Shown: positions 9,139 to 17,900 of the stretch, in pieces
How the letters are laid out: each line of letters opens with the position of its first letter
Position numbering within the stretch: the stretch's first letter is position 1
NCBI GenBank assembly: GCA_934654795.1
Contig: CAKUGT010000007.1
Location: forward strand, 6,053-70,052
DNA length: 64,000 nt
Source: an uncultured Collinsella sp.
GTDB lineage: Bacteria; Actinomycetota; Coriobacteriia; Coriobacteriales; Coriobacteriaceae
Direction of reading: 5' to 3'
The notes under the pieces: model-generated
Told to the model about the DNA's origin: nothing
The model's database searches: none
What the model saw: only the letters and a program-made list of their open reading frames with translations
Translations under genes and position numbers: made by a program

Positions 9139-10286
9139 AGTTCCTCCAAGCCGCAGCGGATGAGCAGGTCGCGCTGGCCGGCAAGATTCTGCGCGGCGCC
9201 CAGGTATGCGATGGCACCCGCCTCAAAGACGGCGACTCGATCGGCGCGGGCGACCTCGTCGAGCAGCTGCGTGATCTGAACCACGGCGACACCGCGACGG
9301 CAAAGATGGTCGATGCGATCGTTGACGGTCATGCGGGTTGCCTCGTCGAGCATGGCGGTCGTCTCGTCAAAAATCATGAGCGAGGGGGAGAGCACGACCA
9401 ATCCCGCCGCGGCAACGCGCTGCTTTTGACCGCCCGAGAGCGTGGAGACATCGCGGGCCTCGAGCTCTGCGATGCCAAGATCAGCGAGTGCCTGCGAGAC
9501 CACCGTGCGCATCTCGTCGCGGGGAACGCCGCGGTTTTCGAGCCCAAAGGCAACATCGTCTCGTACGAGCGGGGCGACAATCTGGTTGTCGGGATCCTGA
9601 AAAGCAAGGCCCACGGTGCCTTGAACGCGCACGGCGTGCTCGCTCGCGCCCTCAAGCAGGCCTGCGAGCTCAAGGGCGCAGGCGCTCTTGCCGCTGCCGT
9701 TGGCACCGACAAAGGCGATACGTTCCCCCGGCACAATGCTGGCGGCAAATGCAGAACAGTCGACGGCGGGACGCGCATTATCGGCCTGCTCAATACCGGC
9801 GAGCGCACCTTCTGCCACCGCGCCCGTAATGCCGCCAGTGACGCAGGCGGCAACGCCCAGAACGCCCAGGTTAATAAAAACTGCCGGCGTCTGCAGCGCC
9901 ATGGCGGCAACTCCTAACTGGCCCACATTGTGTAACACAGCGGCAAGCATGCTTACCGGCACCAAGCCAACACCCGGTACGGCGGCAAGGGCGACCATGC
10001 CCACAAAGGCAAGAGCCGTGCCACCCAGGCTATAGGCGAGCATCATGGGCGAACCAAACAAAAAGCCCGATGCCAAAACCTTGACGAGCGCAACGGCGCC
10101 GGCGCTTTTAACGTCGAGCGTATAGAGTGCGACGACCACGGCCACGTTGGCGAGACCCAGCTTAATGCCGGGCACCGCGACGGGCAGCGGAATCATCGTC
10201 TCTAGATAGGACAGCACCAGCGCGCAGGCGCACAGCAGCGAAACGCGAGCCAGGCGACGGGTATGCTCGATGTCGACCGCGGTCAT
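9129..10286 (-). CDS. ECF transporter fusion: Gx-type S component + EcfA ATPase
   Basis: 385 residues. Residues 1-165 are a membrane domain of the Gx transporter family (also annotated as heptaprenyl diphosphate synthase component I), with SYLETMIPLPVAVPGIKLGL at the front. Residues about 175-385 are an ABC ATPase: Walker A GANGSGKS 194-201, Q-loop FQDPDNQ, signature LSGGQKQR 283-290, Walker B IFDETTAMLD. The switch histidine is replaced by Gln340 (ITQ). With the next gene this gives S, A, A' and T modules in two chains. The transported substrate is unknown; its position beside apbE and FMN-binding proteins suggests a flavin or a precursor. Start ATG 10286 lies three bases after the upstream stop. 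Confidence 0.87.
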   Translation of the reverse strand: MTAVDIEHTRRLARVSLLCACALVLSYLETMIPLPVAVPGIKLGLANVAVVVALYTLDVKSAGAVALVKVLASGFLFGSPMMLAYSLGGTALAFVGMVALAAVPGVGLVPVSMLAAVLHNVGQLGVAAMALQTPAVFINLGVLGVAACVTGGITGAVAEGALAGIEQADNARPAVDCSAFAASIVPGERIAFVGANGSGKSACALELAGLLEGASEHAVRVQGTVGLAFQDPDNQIVAPLVRDDVAFGLENRGVPRDEMRTVVSQALADLGIAELEARDVSTLSGGQKQRVAAAGLVVLSPSLMIFDETTAMLDEATRMTVNDRIDHLCRRGVAVVQITQLLDEVARADRVAVFEAGAIAYLGAAQNLAGQRDLLIRCGLEELCR

Positions 10287-10289
10287 AGG

Positions 10290-10703
10290 CTAGCGCCCAA
10301 CCACGTCATAGGTGCTCTCGGCACCCTCATCAACGATGTCGACGGTCAGCTTGTGCGGAAGGCAGACGATTTGCTGCCCGGCGGCATCGATCCAACCCTG
10401 ATGCACGCAGTCCTGGTTGGGACAGTCTGCCTCCTCGACGTGCACCCGTCCGTCCTTAATCTCGATAACGTTGGTCCCCAGGTCGGTCGTGACGGTCTTG
10501 GTCGCGTCTTGGCCTAAGGGGAGTTCATAGACGTTTTGCACCCCATCGCGGATGACGACCGTTGCCGTGTCGGCGTCCGTGTTCACTCCTATCAGGCGTG
10601 TGGTGACCAGGCCGGCACACGCGAGGGCCGCTATCACCACAACCAGGATTACGTTGAGCTTTTTGCTGCCGCGCCTATCGCGCGTGTCGTTGCGCTTGGA
10701 CAT
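10290..10703 (-). CDS. NusG domain II-containing exported protein
   Basis: 137 residues. A basic N terminus and one helix (VILVVVIAALACAGLVTTRLI) anchor it in the membrane. The rest is a small extracytoplasmic NusG domain II with the cysteine-containing ADCPNQDC, VHQGWI and VCLPHKLTV. These proteins regularly accompany Gx transporters, ApbE and FMN-binding proteins in Gram-positive genomes; their function is not settled. The cysteines could form a disulfide or bind a cofactor. ATG 10703 follows AGGAG that overlaps the stop of apbE, so it is translationally coupled to it. Confidence 0.85.
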   Translation of the reverse strand: MSKRNDTRDRRGSKKLNVILVVVIAALACAGLVTTRLIGVNTDADTATVVIRDGVQNVYELPLGQDATKTVTTDLGTNVIEIKDGRVHVEEADCPNQDCVHQGWIDAAGQQIVCLPHKLTVDIVDEGAESTYDVVGR

Positions 10704-10711
10704 CTCGGCTC

Positions 10712-11785
10712 CTAGTCCTGCAAAATCTTGAACGCCGTGCCTTTGCTCTTGGTGGCGTGATCGTCCATATCGACCAGAACGCCGCCCTCAAAGCGCTCGT
10801 CGCTTTCGATGAGCTCCATGGCGCGGTCGTGACCGAGCAAAAACAGGATGGTGGAATACGCATCGCCCAGCACGGACTTCTTGGTCATAATCGAGGCGCT
10901 CTTGAGGTCGGTGGCGGCGGGGTAGCCCGTTTTGGGGTCGAGGATGTGGTAGTAGAACGTGCCGTCCTGCTCAAAGCCGCGCTCATAGAGGCCGCTCGTC
11001 ACAAGGGAGCGGTTGCGCGTCTTGATGGTGGCGAGCACGTCGTCCTGCGCGCCGTTGGGGTCTTGCACGCCCACGTTCCAGGCGTCGCCGTCAAAGCTCT
11101 TGCCCATCACGTAGACGTTGCCGCCCAGGCTGATGGAAGCATCTCTGACGCCGCTCTTCTTAAAGAGTGCCACGAGGTCGTCGGTGATGTAGCCCTTGGC
11201 GATACCACCCAAGTCGAGCTTGGCCTCGGGGTCGGAGAGGGTGACGGTGGTACCGTCGACCGTGATGGTGCGATAGTCGACATGGGGCAGTGCCGCCTGG
11301 ATGTCCTCATCTGCGGGCTTGACCTCGTTGTCAAAATCCCAGAGGCTCGAGACGGCGCCGATGGTGATGTCAAAGAGCCCGTCGGACTCCTCGGCGTAGC
11401 GGATGGCTGCCTCGATGACCTCGGCGGTCTCGTGTGCGACTTCCACGGGCTTGCCGCCTGCATTGTTGATGTTCCAGATATCCGAGCCCTCCACGGTGCG
11501 CGAGAACTTGTTCTCAAAGTAGGTGCAGCGGTCGGCGACCTCGTCCATGACCTTTTTACTGCATAGGGCGCTGATATTCACGACAGTGTCGAAGACAAAG
11601 AGCGTCGTGCTCTGCACCTTGGGCGAGCTGTCGGAGCCCGCGGAGCCCGCTTTGGACGCGTTTACAGAGCCCGAGTCGCCCTGCGTGCCCGAGCAGCCGG
11701 TAAGTGCACCGGCGCAAGAGACGAGGGCCCCGCCTGCGAGGGCGATAAACGTGCGGCGGTCGATGGTGTGGGGGGTCTGGATCAT
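10712..11785 (-). CDS. apbE: FAD:protein FMN transferase (lipoprotein)
   Basis: 357 residues. ApbE enzymes split FAD and attach FMN to a threonine in target proteins outside the cytoplasm. The N terminus has DRRTFIALAGGAL followed by the lipobox LTGC, so it looks like a twin-arginine lipoprotein anchored on the outer face of the membrane. Family motifs include LDLGGIAKGY, SLGGNVYVMG, HILDPKTGYPA and GDAYSTILFLLG. Four likely substrate domains with SGAT-type flavinylation sites (three in the second and third genes of the cluster, plus the giant surface protein) are encoded upstream on the same strand, and the ECF transporter downstream, giving a self-contained flavinylation cassette. Confidence 0.94.
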   Translation of the reverse strand: MIQTPHTIDRRTFIALAGGALVSCAGALTGCSGTQGDSGSVNASKAGSAGSDSSPKVQSTTLFVFDTVVNISALCSKKVMDEVADRCTYFENKFSRTVEGSDIWNINNAGGKPVEVAHETAEVIEAAIRYAEESDGLFDITIGAVSSLWDFDNEVKPADEDIQAALPHVDYRTITVDGTTVTLSDPEAKLDLGGIAKGYITDDLVALFKKSGVRDASISLGGNVYVMGKSFDGDAWNVGVQDPNGAQDDVLATIKTRNRSLVTSGLYERGFEQDGTFYYHILDPKTGYPAATDLKSASIMTKKSVLGDAYSTILFLLGHDRAMELIESDERFEGGVLVDMDDHATKSKGTAFKILQD

Positions 11786-11874
11786 GGTGAGCTTTCTGGT
11801 CGGTGGCGTTACGGATGAGCCTGCGCCTGCACGACTCGGTGTTGACGGAGTGCCGGGCTGCGGGTGCGCGTGCC

Positions 11875-12912
11875 CTACATGAGCAGGTAACAGAGCGCGG
11901 CGAGGATGGCAGCCTTGACGAGCGTGAGCGCAACCTCGGTCCCGCGAATGGCGGGCCCTGCGGGCGGGCGCTTGCGGGCGTTGCCCTGCGCGAGCTCGCT
12001 GGCATCGTCGGTTGCCTGATCGCGCTTAAAGCCGTCGAGCCGGGCGAGCGTCACGTTGGCCATGGGGCAGCCATCGGCGCAGCGCCCGCAGGCGATGCAC
12101 TCGCCCGATCGCAGGTCGGCGCGCTCGGGGTGGATGCGCACCGGGCAGCTGTCCTGGCAGCGGTTGCAACCGCGCGCACAGCTTTCGCGGCGGCGGTTGA
12201 AAAGCGAGACCGGCAACACTGGCAGCAGCGAGAATATGGCGCCGAAGGGGCAGAGGAACTGGCAGAAGAAACGCTCGACAAAGGCCATCCCAACCATGAC
12301 CGCGCCAAGCGCGGCAAAGGCCGTGGGCGCGATGCCCTCGAGCGAGCGCGCAGTGATGCCGGCGAAGGCGACCCAGGGGCTCGCGCCCGAGACCTGGGGC
12401 CAGATACCCATCACGCAGAGGGCGCAGATGCCCACGAGGACGGCGTACTTGACGAGCTGGAGCGCGTGCTGCACGCCCGCGGGGAGCCGGTGCGCGCCCT
12501 TGCCCTCAAGGCGGAGTGTCCGGCGCAGCGGGGTTGCAAGCGCGTAGACGATATCGCCGAGCGTACCGAAGGCGCAGGCAAAGCCGCAGAAGAAACGGCC
12601 GAACACGCAGGTGAAGGCCAAGAGGGCCAAAAGCAGGGATAAAAAGCCGGTGAGCTCGATGGGTGCATGGCTCCCGAGCTGCGTGAAGATGTACTTGACG
12701 CCGTTGAAGGCGGCGTTCCAGGCGGCCGGGAAGCAGATGAGAAAGCCGAACTGTACGCACCAGCGCACACCGCGATGGAGGTACTGTCGGCGCAGGCGCT
12801 CCTGCATCTTGTTCTTGGGGTGCGCGATGACGTTTGCGCCGTTGCGCAGGCTCTCAAGGGTTCCCGCGGGGCGCTTTGCGCCGCGGGTCTTGGTGGATGC
12901 AGTCCTGGCCAT
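11875..12912 (-). CDS. NapH/YccM-like membrane polyferredoxin
   Basis: 345 residues, about five or six membrane helices. Two CxxxC motifs in membrane loops (CGFACAFG and CQFLCPFG) are typical of the NapH/NosR/YccM family. They are followed by two 4Fe-4S motifs on the cytoplasmic side: CARGCNRCQDSCP and CIACGRCADGCP. Such proteins take electrons from quinol or cytoplasmic carriers across the membrane to extracytoplasmic flavin or heme domains. Here the acceptors would be the FMN-binding proteins encoded just upstream. ATG 12912 overlaps the stop of the preceding gene by one base (TAATG), implying coupled translation. A final helix (VALTLVKAAILAALCYLLM) closes the protein. Confidence 0.9.
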   Translation of the reverse strand: MARTASTKTRGAKRPAGTLESLRNGANVIAHPKNKMQERLRRQYLHRGVRWCVQFGFLICFPAAWNAAFNGVKYIFTQLGSHAPIELTGFLSLLLALLAFTCVFGRFFCGFACAFGTLGDIVYALATPLRRTLRLEGKGAHRLPAGVQHALQLVKYAVLVGICALCVMGIWPQVSGASPWVAFAGITARSLEGIAPTAFAALGAVMVGMAFVERFFCQFLCPFGAIFSLLPVLPVSLFNRRRESCARGCNRCQDSCPVRIHPERADLRSGECIACGRCADGCPMANVTLARLDGFKRDQATDDASELAQGNARKRPPAGPAIRGTEVALTLVKAAILAALCYLLM

Positions 12913-13385
12913 TACTGCGTACCTCCGGCGTTGCTCTGCTCAAGCGCCGCGTTGACGGCGTTTAGGATGCCGGCACTCGAGAACGTGGCACCCGAGACGG
13001 TGTCGACGTTGGTTCCCTGGGCATCGCAGATGGTCTGCGTGAGGCCCTCGGCCTGCGCAAAGTAGGCGGGGGTCTCGCCGGTGTGGTCCGTGACCTCGAC
13101 GCTTTCGATGTATCCGTTCTCGATGGTCACGCGGCAGGTGACAGTGCCGCCGTAGCCCTGGGCGCTGCCCTCGAAGGTGCCGTCGGTGTCGTAGGCGCCG
13201 CGCGTCTGCGAGCGCTCGGCCTGGACAGCCTCCGCCTGGGTGCGGGCGTCGGCCTCTGCCGCCTGGGCGGCCCAGCTGCTGTAGCCCGCCACGATGGCGA
13301 CGACAGCCGCGGCGTTGACGGCTTTGAGATAGAAATTGCGGTTGCGCCAGAGGTGGCGCCCAAGGAGGGCAAACGGGTTACGCAT
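12912..13385 (-). CDS. Single-domain FMN-binding membrane protein
   Basis: 157 residues. One membrane helix (residues about 20-42) and an extracytoplasmic FMN_bind domain with DGTFEGSAQGYGG and the flavinylation motif VDTVSGATFSS, where Thr134 is the predicted FMN attachment site for ApbE. It would relay electrons between the polyferredoxin and the multi-domain flavoproteins. I chose ATG 13385, preceded by GAGGAGG; the longer open frame upstream is only the shadow of the preceding gene, whose last eight bases this start overlaps. Confidence 0.9.
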   Translation of the reverse strand: MRNPFALLGRHLWRNRNFYLKAVNAAAVVAIVAGYSSWAAQAAEADARTQAEAVQAERSQTRGAYDTDGTFEGSAQGYGGTVTCRVTIENGYIESVEVTDHTGETPAYFAQAEGLTQTICDAQGTNVDTVSGATFSSAGILNAVNAALEQSNAGGTQ

Positions 13386-14889
13386 GGGCGCCAGCCTCCT
13401 CGGTGGCCCCGTTTGCGGCGGTCGGGTTGGCCGTAGGCTCATCGGGGGCGTTTGTCTTGTCAGAAGCGTCTGCCTTGTCGCCTTTGCTGTCGTTCGCGTC
13501 CTTATAAGTCGCGGCCGAGCGCGCGAGGGCGTCGGTGTAGGCGTTGGCGATGGCGCGGCTGGAGTAGGTGGCGCGCGCCACCACGTCGATCTTGCCAGCC
13601 TCGGTGCCCGCGAGCAGCTGCTCGGGGATGCCGGTGTAGACGGTACCGCGGAAGGTGCGGCCGTCGATGGCTTTATCGAGGTAGGGCTCGTTATCCTCGT
13701 CAAAGGGATCAAGCGCGTCGGAGAGGCTCTCGTCAGGCTTGCCGCCTACACCCTCGATATCGTGGATACCGGTAACCTTGCCGTCCTTAACGGTGACGGT
13801 GAGCTTGACGTAGTAGGGGCTGAAGGCTTCGTCGTCCTCCTCGTTTTTGCAGAGGGCGTAGCCTGTAAAGTCGCCGTCGGCGTAGTGGACCTCGTCTGGC
13901 GTGTCGGGCGAGGGGTCCGGGTTGGGCGCGGGGTCCGGGTTGGGCGCGGGGTCGGGGCCGGGCGCGGGCTCGGGGTCCTTTGTGCCGGCTGCGGCCTGCT
14001 TAAGGCAGCCCTGGATGGCGCCCAGGATGCCCTCGCTCGAATACGTGGCTCCTGTCACAGTGTCGACATTGACGCTTTGCTTTTGCATGACGAGCCCGGG
14101 GAGTGCGTTCCAGGCGCGGCTCCAATACTCGGGCGTGTCGCCCGTGTTCACGAGTTCTATGTTGGCGATCTTGCCGTTCGCGATGGTCACGCGCACGCTG
14201 ACGGGCGTGTCCTCGCTGTATCCCCAGGCGGAGTCGGTGTAGACGCCGTCTGCGTAGCCGCCGGCGGGCGTGAAGGGGTCGATGGTGTGGTGGGGCTTAT
14301 TGGAGGAGCCGCCGGCCGCAGGGGCGGGGGCAACAGCCTCGGCAAGCCCGCCCGATGCCTTGACCAGTGCGTTTTTGATGGCCATGAGCAGGCCTTTTGA
14401 TGAATACGTGGCACCCGAGATAGTGTCGACCGACGTCGACTGAGCGCTAATCACCGACTGGGTGATCGCCCGGGCACGCCCAAAGTAGGCTGGGTCGTCT
14501 GCAGACGACACTATGTCGATTGCCACGATCTTGCCGCCCGCGATGGTCACGCGCACGGTGATACTGCCCCTAAAGCCGGTACCTGTGCCTTCATAGGTGC
14601 CGTCCTTGAGGTTTGCGGCGTCCATACCATAGGCCGAGGGGTCGAGCGATTCGGTTGCCGGCGTTGCCGTCTCCTTCTGGACGTTGGAGGTGTCGACGGT
14701 CTTGAGGTCGGCGCCTGCGGCCTCTTGCGCGGGCGCGGCGGCGACCGTCTTGGCCACGAGCGGGGTGTACTGGGACACCACGAGGGCCACGGTTGCGCCC
14801 ACGGCGATCGAGGGCACGATGAAGCCTGCCGTGGCGAGGCCGTGGCCGAGCGCCTTGGCTTTTGAGTGCTTGGGTTGGTAGTTGTCCAT
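13378..14889 (-). CDS. Three-domain FMN-binding envelope protein
   Basis: 503 residues. An N-terminal helix (residues about 22-45) anchors it. Three FMN_bind domains follow: motif VDTISGATYSS (Thr161), VDTVTGATYSS (Thr282) and, after a Pro/Asp-rich linker (APNPDPAPNPDP), VVARATYSS (Thr441). The first two are good ApbE sites. The third has ARAT in place of SGAT, so it may bind FMN poorly, non-covalently or not at all. Multi-flavin proteins of this kind act as electron wires in extracytoplasmic transfer chains. The C-terminal tail is charged and low in complexity. It is the first gene after a terminator-like hairpin, and coupled to the next gene by overlap. Confidence 0.9.
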   Translation of the reverse strand: MDNYQPKHSKAKALGHGLATAGFIVPSIAVGATVALVVSQYTPLVAKTVAAAPAQEAAGADLKTVDTSNVQKETATPATESLDPSAYGMDAANLKDGTYEGTGTGFRGSITVRVTIAGGKIVAIDIVSSADDPAYFGRARAITQSVISAQSTSVDTISGATYSSKGLLMAIKNALVKASGGLAEAVAPAPAAGGSSNKPHHTIDPFTPAGGYADGVYTDSAWGYSEDTPVSVRVTIANGKIANIELVNTGDTPEYWSRAWNALPGLVMQKQSVNVDTVTGATYSSEGILGAIQGCLKQAAAGTKDPEPAPGPDPAPNPDPAPNPDPSPDTPDEVHYADGDFTGYALCKNEEDDEAFSPYYVKLTVTVKDGKVTGIHDIEGVGGKPDESLSDALDPFDEDNEPYLDKAIDGRTFRGTVYTGIPEQLLAGTEAGKIDVVARATYSSRAIANAYTDALARSAATYKDANDSKGDKADASDKTNAPDEPTANPTAANGATEEAGAHA

Positions 14890-14920
14890 TTGTGGGTGGT
14901 CTCCCGTGGTCGAGTATGAG

Positions 14921-14953
14921 AAAAGGCCCGCAGCCCTGGTTGGGGCTGCGGGC
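14921..14953 (-). terminator. Rho-independent terminator between the surface protein and the flavin operon
   Basis: On the minus strand GCCCGCAGCCC (14953-14943) pairs with GGGCTGCGGGC (14936-14926) and is followed by CTTTT. It lies between the stop of the giant surface protein and the start of the three-domain FMN protein, so it either separates two units or attenuates read-through. Confidence 0.85.
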
Positions 14954-14989
14954 GCTTGCGTTGCGAGCGCGTGGCGCGCGTTTTAGGCG

Positions 14990-17900
14990 CTAGTGCTGCA
15001 TGCGGCGGCGGATGGCGACGCCGGCGGCCGCGATGGCGGCACCGATACCGGCGAAGATGCCGACCGTGGCGATCTGGGTATCACCGGTGCCGGGGAGGCC
15101 GCTTGCGTCCTTCTTGGATGCATTGGCCTTCTTGGTATCGGTGGTCGTCGTCGTGGTCGTCGTGGTGCTCGAGGTATTGCCCTTGGAGCTCTGGCTAGGC
15201 TTGGCGAGCGCCTCGCGGGCGGTCTTGAGCGTAGTCGTTGCGGCCTCGACGTCGGCTGCGGAGGCGTCGTCCTTCGAAAGGACGGTCTGGGCCGCGGCCA
15301 ACGCGGATTGGTATGCCTTCCAGGAGTCGGCGGTGTAGTCGGACTCGTTCAGCGCATCGGCACGGCCAATCTCGACCTTAAGGTCGGTCTTCTGGTCGGT
15401 CGTTGCGGCCTTGACGAGCGCGGCCTGAGCGTTCTGGAGCGTCGAGAGGGCGTTGGCAACCTCGTCGTCGGAAGCCGCGGGGCTTTCGTTAACGCCCTGG
15501 GCAGCGCTCAGCGCGTCCTGGAACGCAGCCCAAGATGCGGCGGTGTAGGTGCCCTGGTCGTTGCTCAACTTGGCAGCGGCCTCAATTGCGGCGTTGAGCG
15601 CCGTCTTGTCGGCCGACTTGGTGTAGGTGAAGCGCAGGTTGGTGGTGTAGCCGGTGGCCTCGACCTCAATCTGGTAGTCGCCGTTGGCATTGAACACCGG
15701 CGATTTATCCTGATTGGCGGCCGCCAGGTTAAGCGAGCCGTCGGCGTTGAAGATCTTTACCGCACCGCGGCCCTGCGCGCTGTACACGGTACCGTTGACG
15801 GTGACCTTGGAGATGTTCGCGAGGTAGTTGGCAAGATCATCGTCCGTGTCATCGTTGGCGGCGATGAGCTTAAGGTTTGCGGCGTCAAAGCTGGCAACGA
15901 GCTTGGAGGTGGTTGCCGTAAAGCTCGTGCTGATATCGGCAAACTTGCCCTTCTTGTCGATGGCGGTCAGCGTGTGGCTGCCGGGCTTAAGAGCCGAGGC
16001 GTCAAACGTGACGGACACGGAGCTGCGCGCGTTGCTGGCGAGCGGCTCGACATCCTGACCGTCAATCTGGTAGGCGGCGTCAAAGCCTTCAGGCAAGGTG
16101 ACATCGGCATTGACGGTGGCGTTGGCACCGTCAAGCGAGGCATCTTTGGCCTTGATGGCGGCGTCGGCATCCTTGACGGGGACATACTGATCCATGGCCA
16201 CGGTGTAGGTGCCCGTGGAGGTGTAGAACGTCACGCTCTTGATGGTTTTGCCCATCATGGACTTGTAGTACTGCGAGCTCAGCGGGCTGCCGTGAGACTC
16301 GTTGACCAGACCGCAGCTCCAAGCAATCTCCTTGCCCTTCCAGATGTTCTCGACGGCGCGCATGCCATAGCCCTCGATGGTGCCGTCCGCATCGGCGGCG
16401 TTGACCACGGCACCGTATACGGTCGCCTGGTTGCCGTCGGCGTCGACCATCTGCTCGCGCAGGTTCTTAAAGTCAATCTCGTAGTCGCCGTACTTGCTGG
16501 AGGTCTTAAAGTCGGCTGTGACGTTTGCAAGTTCGGTGGTTTCCTTGCCCTCGACAGCGCCAAAGCTCAGGTTGCCCTCGGAATCAGAGGTGAGCTCCTT
16601 GTAATTGGTCGGAACCTCGCCGGCGGGCAGCACGTAGTAAGAGTAGCTCGCAGACTCGAACAGGGCGTTCTTGCCCGTGTAGGTTGTCGTGGACTCCTTG
16701 CCCTTGATCGAGGTGGTGATCGTAACGGAGCTGTCGTCGGTCGCGCGGGTGAACTTGGACCAATCGATGTCGCCTTCGCCCACCTTGACGGCAAACGTGA
16801 CGCCCGAGATATCCGTACCGTTGGAATTGACGTGGTAGGAGCCGCTCGCCAAGCTGGAGCGCGTCTTCTGCCGCGTAGCCGAGGTCACAATGTCGGTGCC
16901 GGCGTTGTTGCTCTCGGCGGCATAGAAATCGGCGTAGGGGATGTTCATGAGCACGTAGTCACCGGCCTGGGGATACAGGCTCACGAGTGCGTCGAGCGCG
17001 CCCTGCAGGTGGGTGATCTGCTCGGCGGCCTCGGCTTCGCCCAGGTTTTTCTTGGCGAGCAGGTCCTTGGTCTCGGCAGTTTCGGTCTCGATGGACGAGG
17101 CGGTCCAGGAGTCCTTGGTGTACTTGGACTTATCGAGGGACGTCGCCTTGTCGTAGAGCTCCTGCAGCTGGGCCTTGGTGGCGTCGGTCACCGGCTCCTT
17201 GGCGCCCACGATGTTGTCGTCAGTCGCCTGGAAGGTGTAGGTGTAATCGTTGTAACCCAAAGCGTGGACGGTAAGCTTCCAGTAGCCGGTGCCGTTGGTG
17301 TCCTCGGGCAGCTGGCAGCGCTCGGATTTAGTGAGGCCCAGCTGAATGCCCATGGACTTGTGCATCCAGTTGTCGGCCGCGAACTTGGTGCCGTAGGTGG
17401 CAAGGGCGTTGGTGTAGGTCGCATCGTCGCCGTAATAGGTCCAGGTGACGCTTTGCATATTGGCGCCCAGGTCGCCATAGTTGCCGTTGAGATCTACGCG
17501 CAGGAACTCGCCGTAGGAGCCGCTCGCGTCCTTAACCGTGGGTTTAATGTCCGTGGCGGTCTTGAGCTCCTGACCCTTGATACCCGAGTCGGTGCCGGTG
17601 GTGGCGGCCGAGAAGCTGAAGGTTCCGTTATTGTTGGTCACGGTCTTAATGCCGTTGGTGTTGGCATCGACGTCCGCAACCAGGCCGGAGTAAGCCTGGA
17701 GGTTATTTTCGGTGTAGCCGCCGGCGAGCGTCTCGCCATTGGCGACAAAGCTGTGGCTCGCCTTAAAAGCCTCGAGGTCGCTGGTCTTGATTTTGACGGG
17801 AACGTACTTGAGTCCCGTGACCTCGTAGTCTTTGAGCGTGTAGCTTGCACCGTCGCAGGTCATGGCGCCGCGGTTCCACGTTACGGTCTTGCCGTCGGTC

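Noticed and set aside
7600..10286. Cobalt or biotin ECF transporter
   Set aside because: No CbiM/CbiN or BioY domain; the S domain is of the Gx type and the neighbours are flavin genes.
13386..13712. Upstream extension of the single-domain FMN protein
   Set aside because: It overlaps the three-domain gene in another frame, is Pro/Arg/Ser-rich and lacks a signal; ATG 13385 has a good ribosome binding site.
15134..15175. Triplet repeat in the giant surface protein as phase-variable tract
   Set aside because: It encodes a Thr-rich linker in triplets, so length changes keep the frame.
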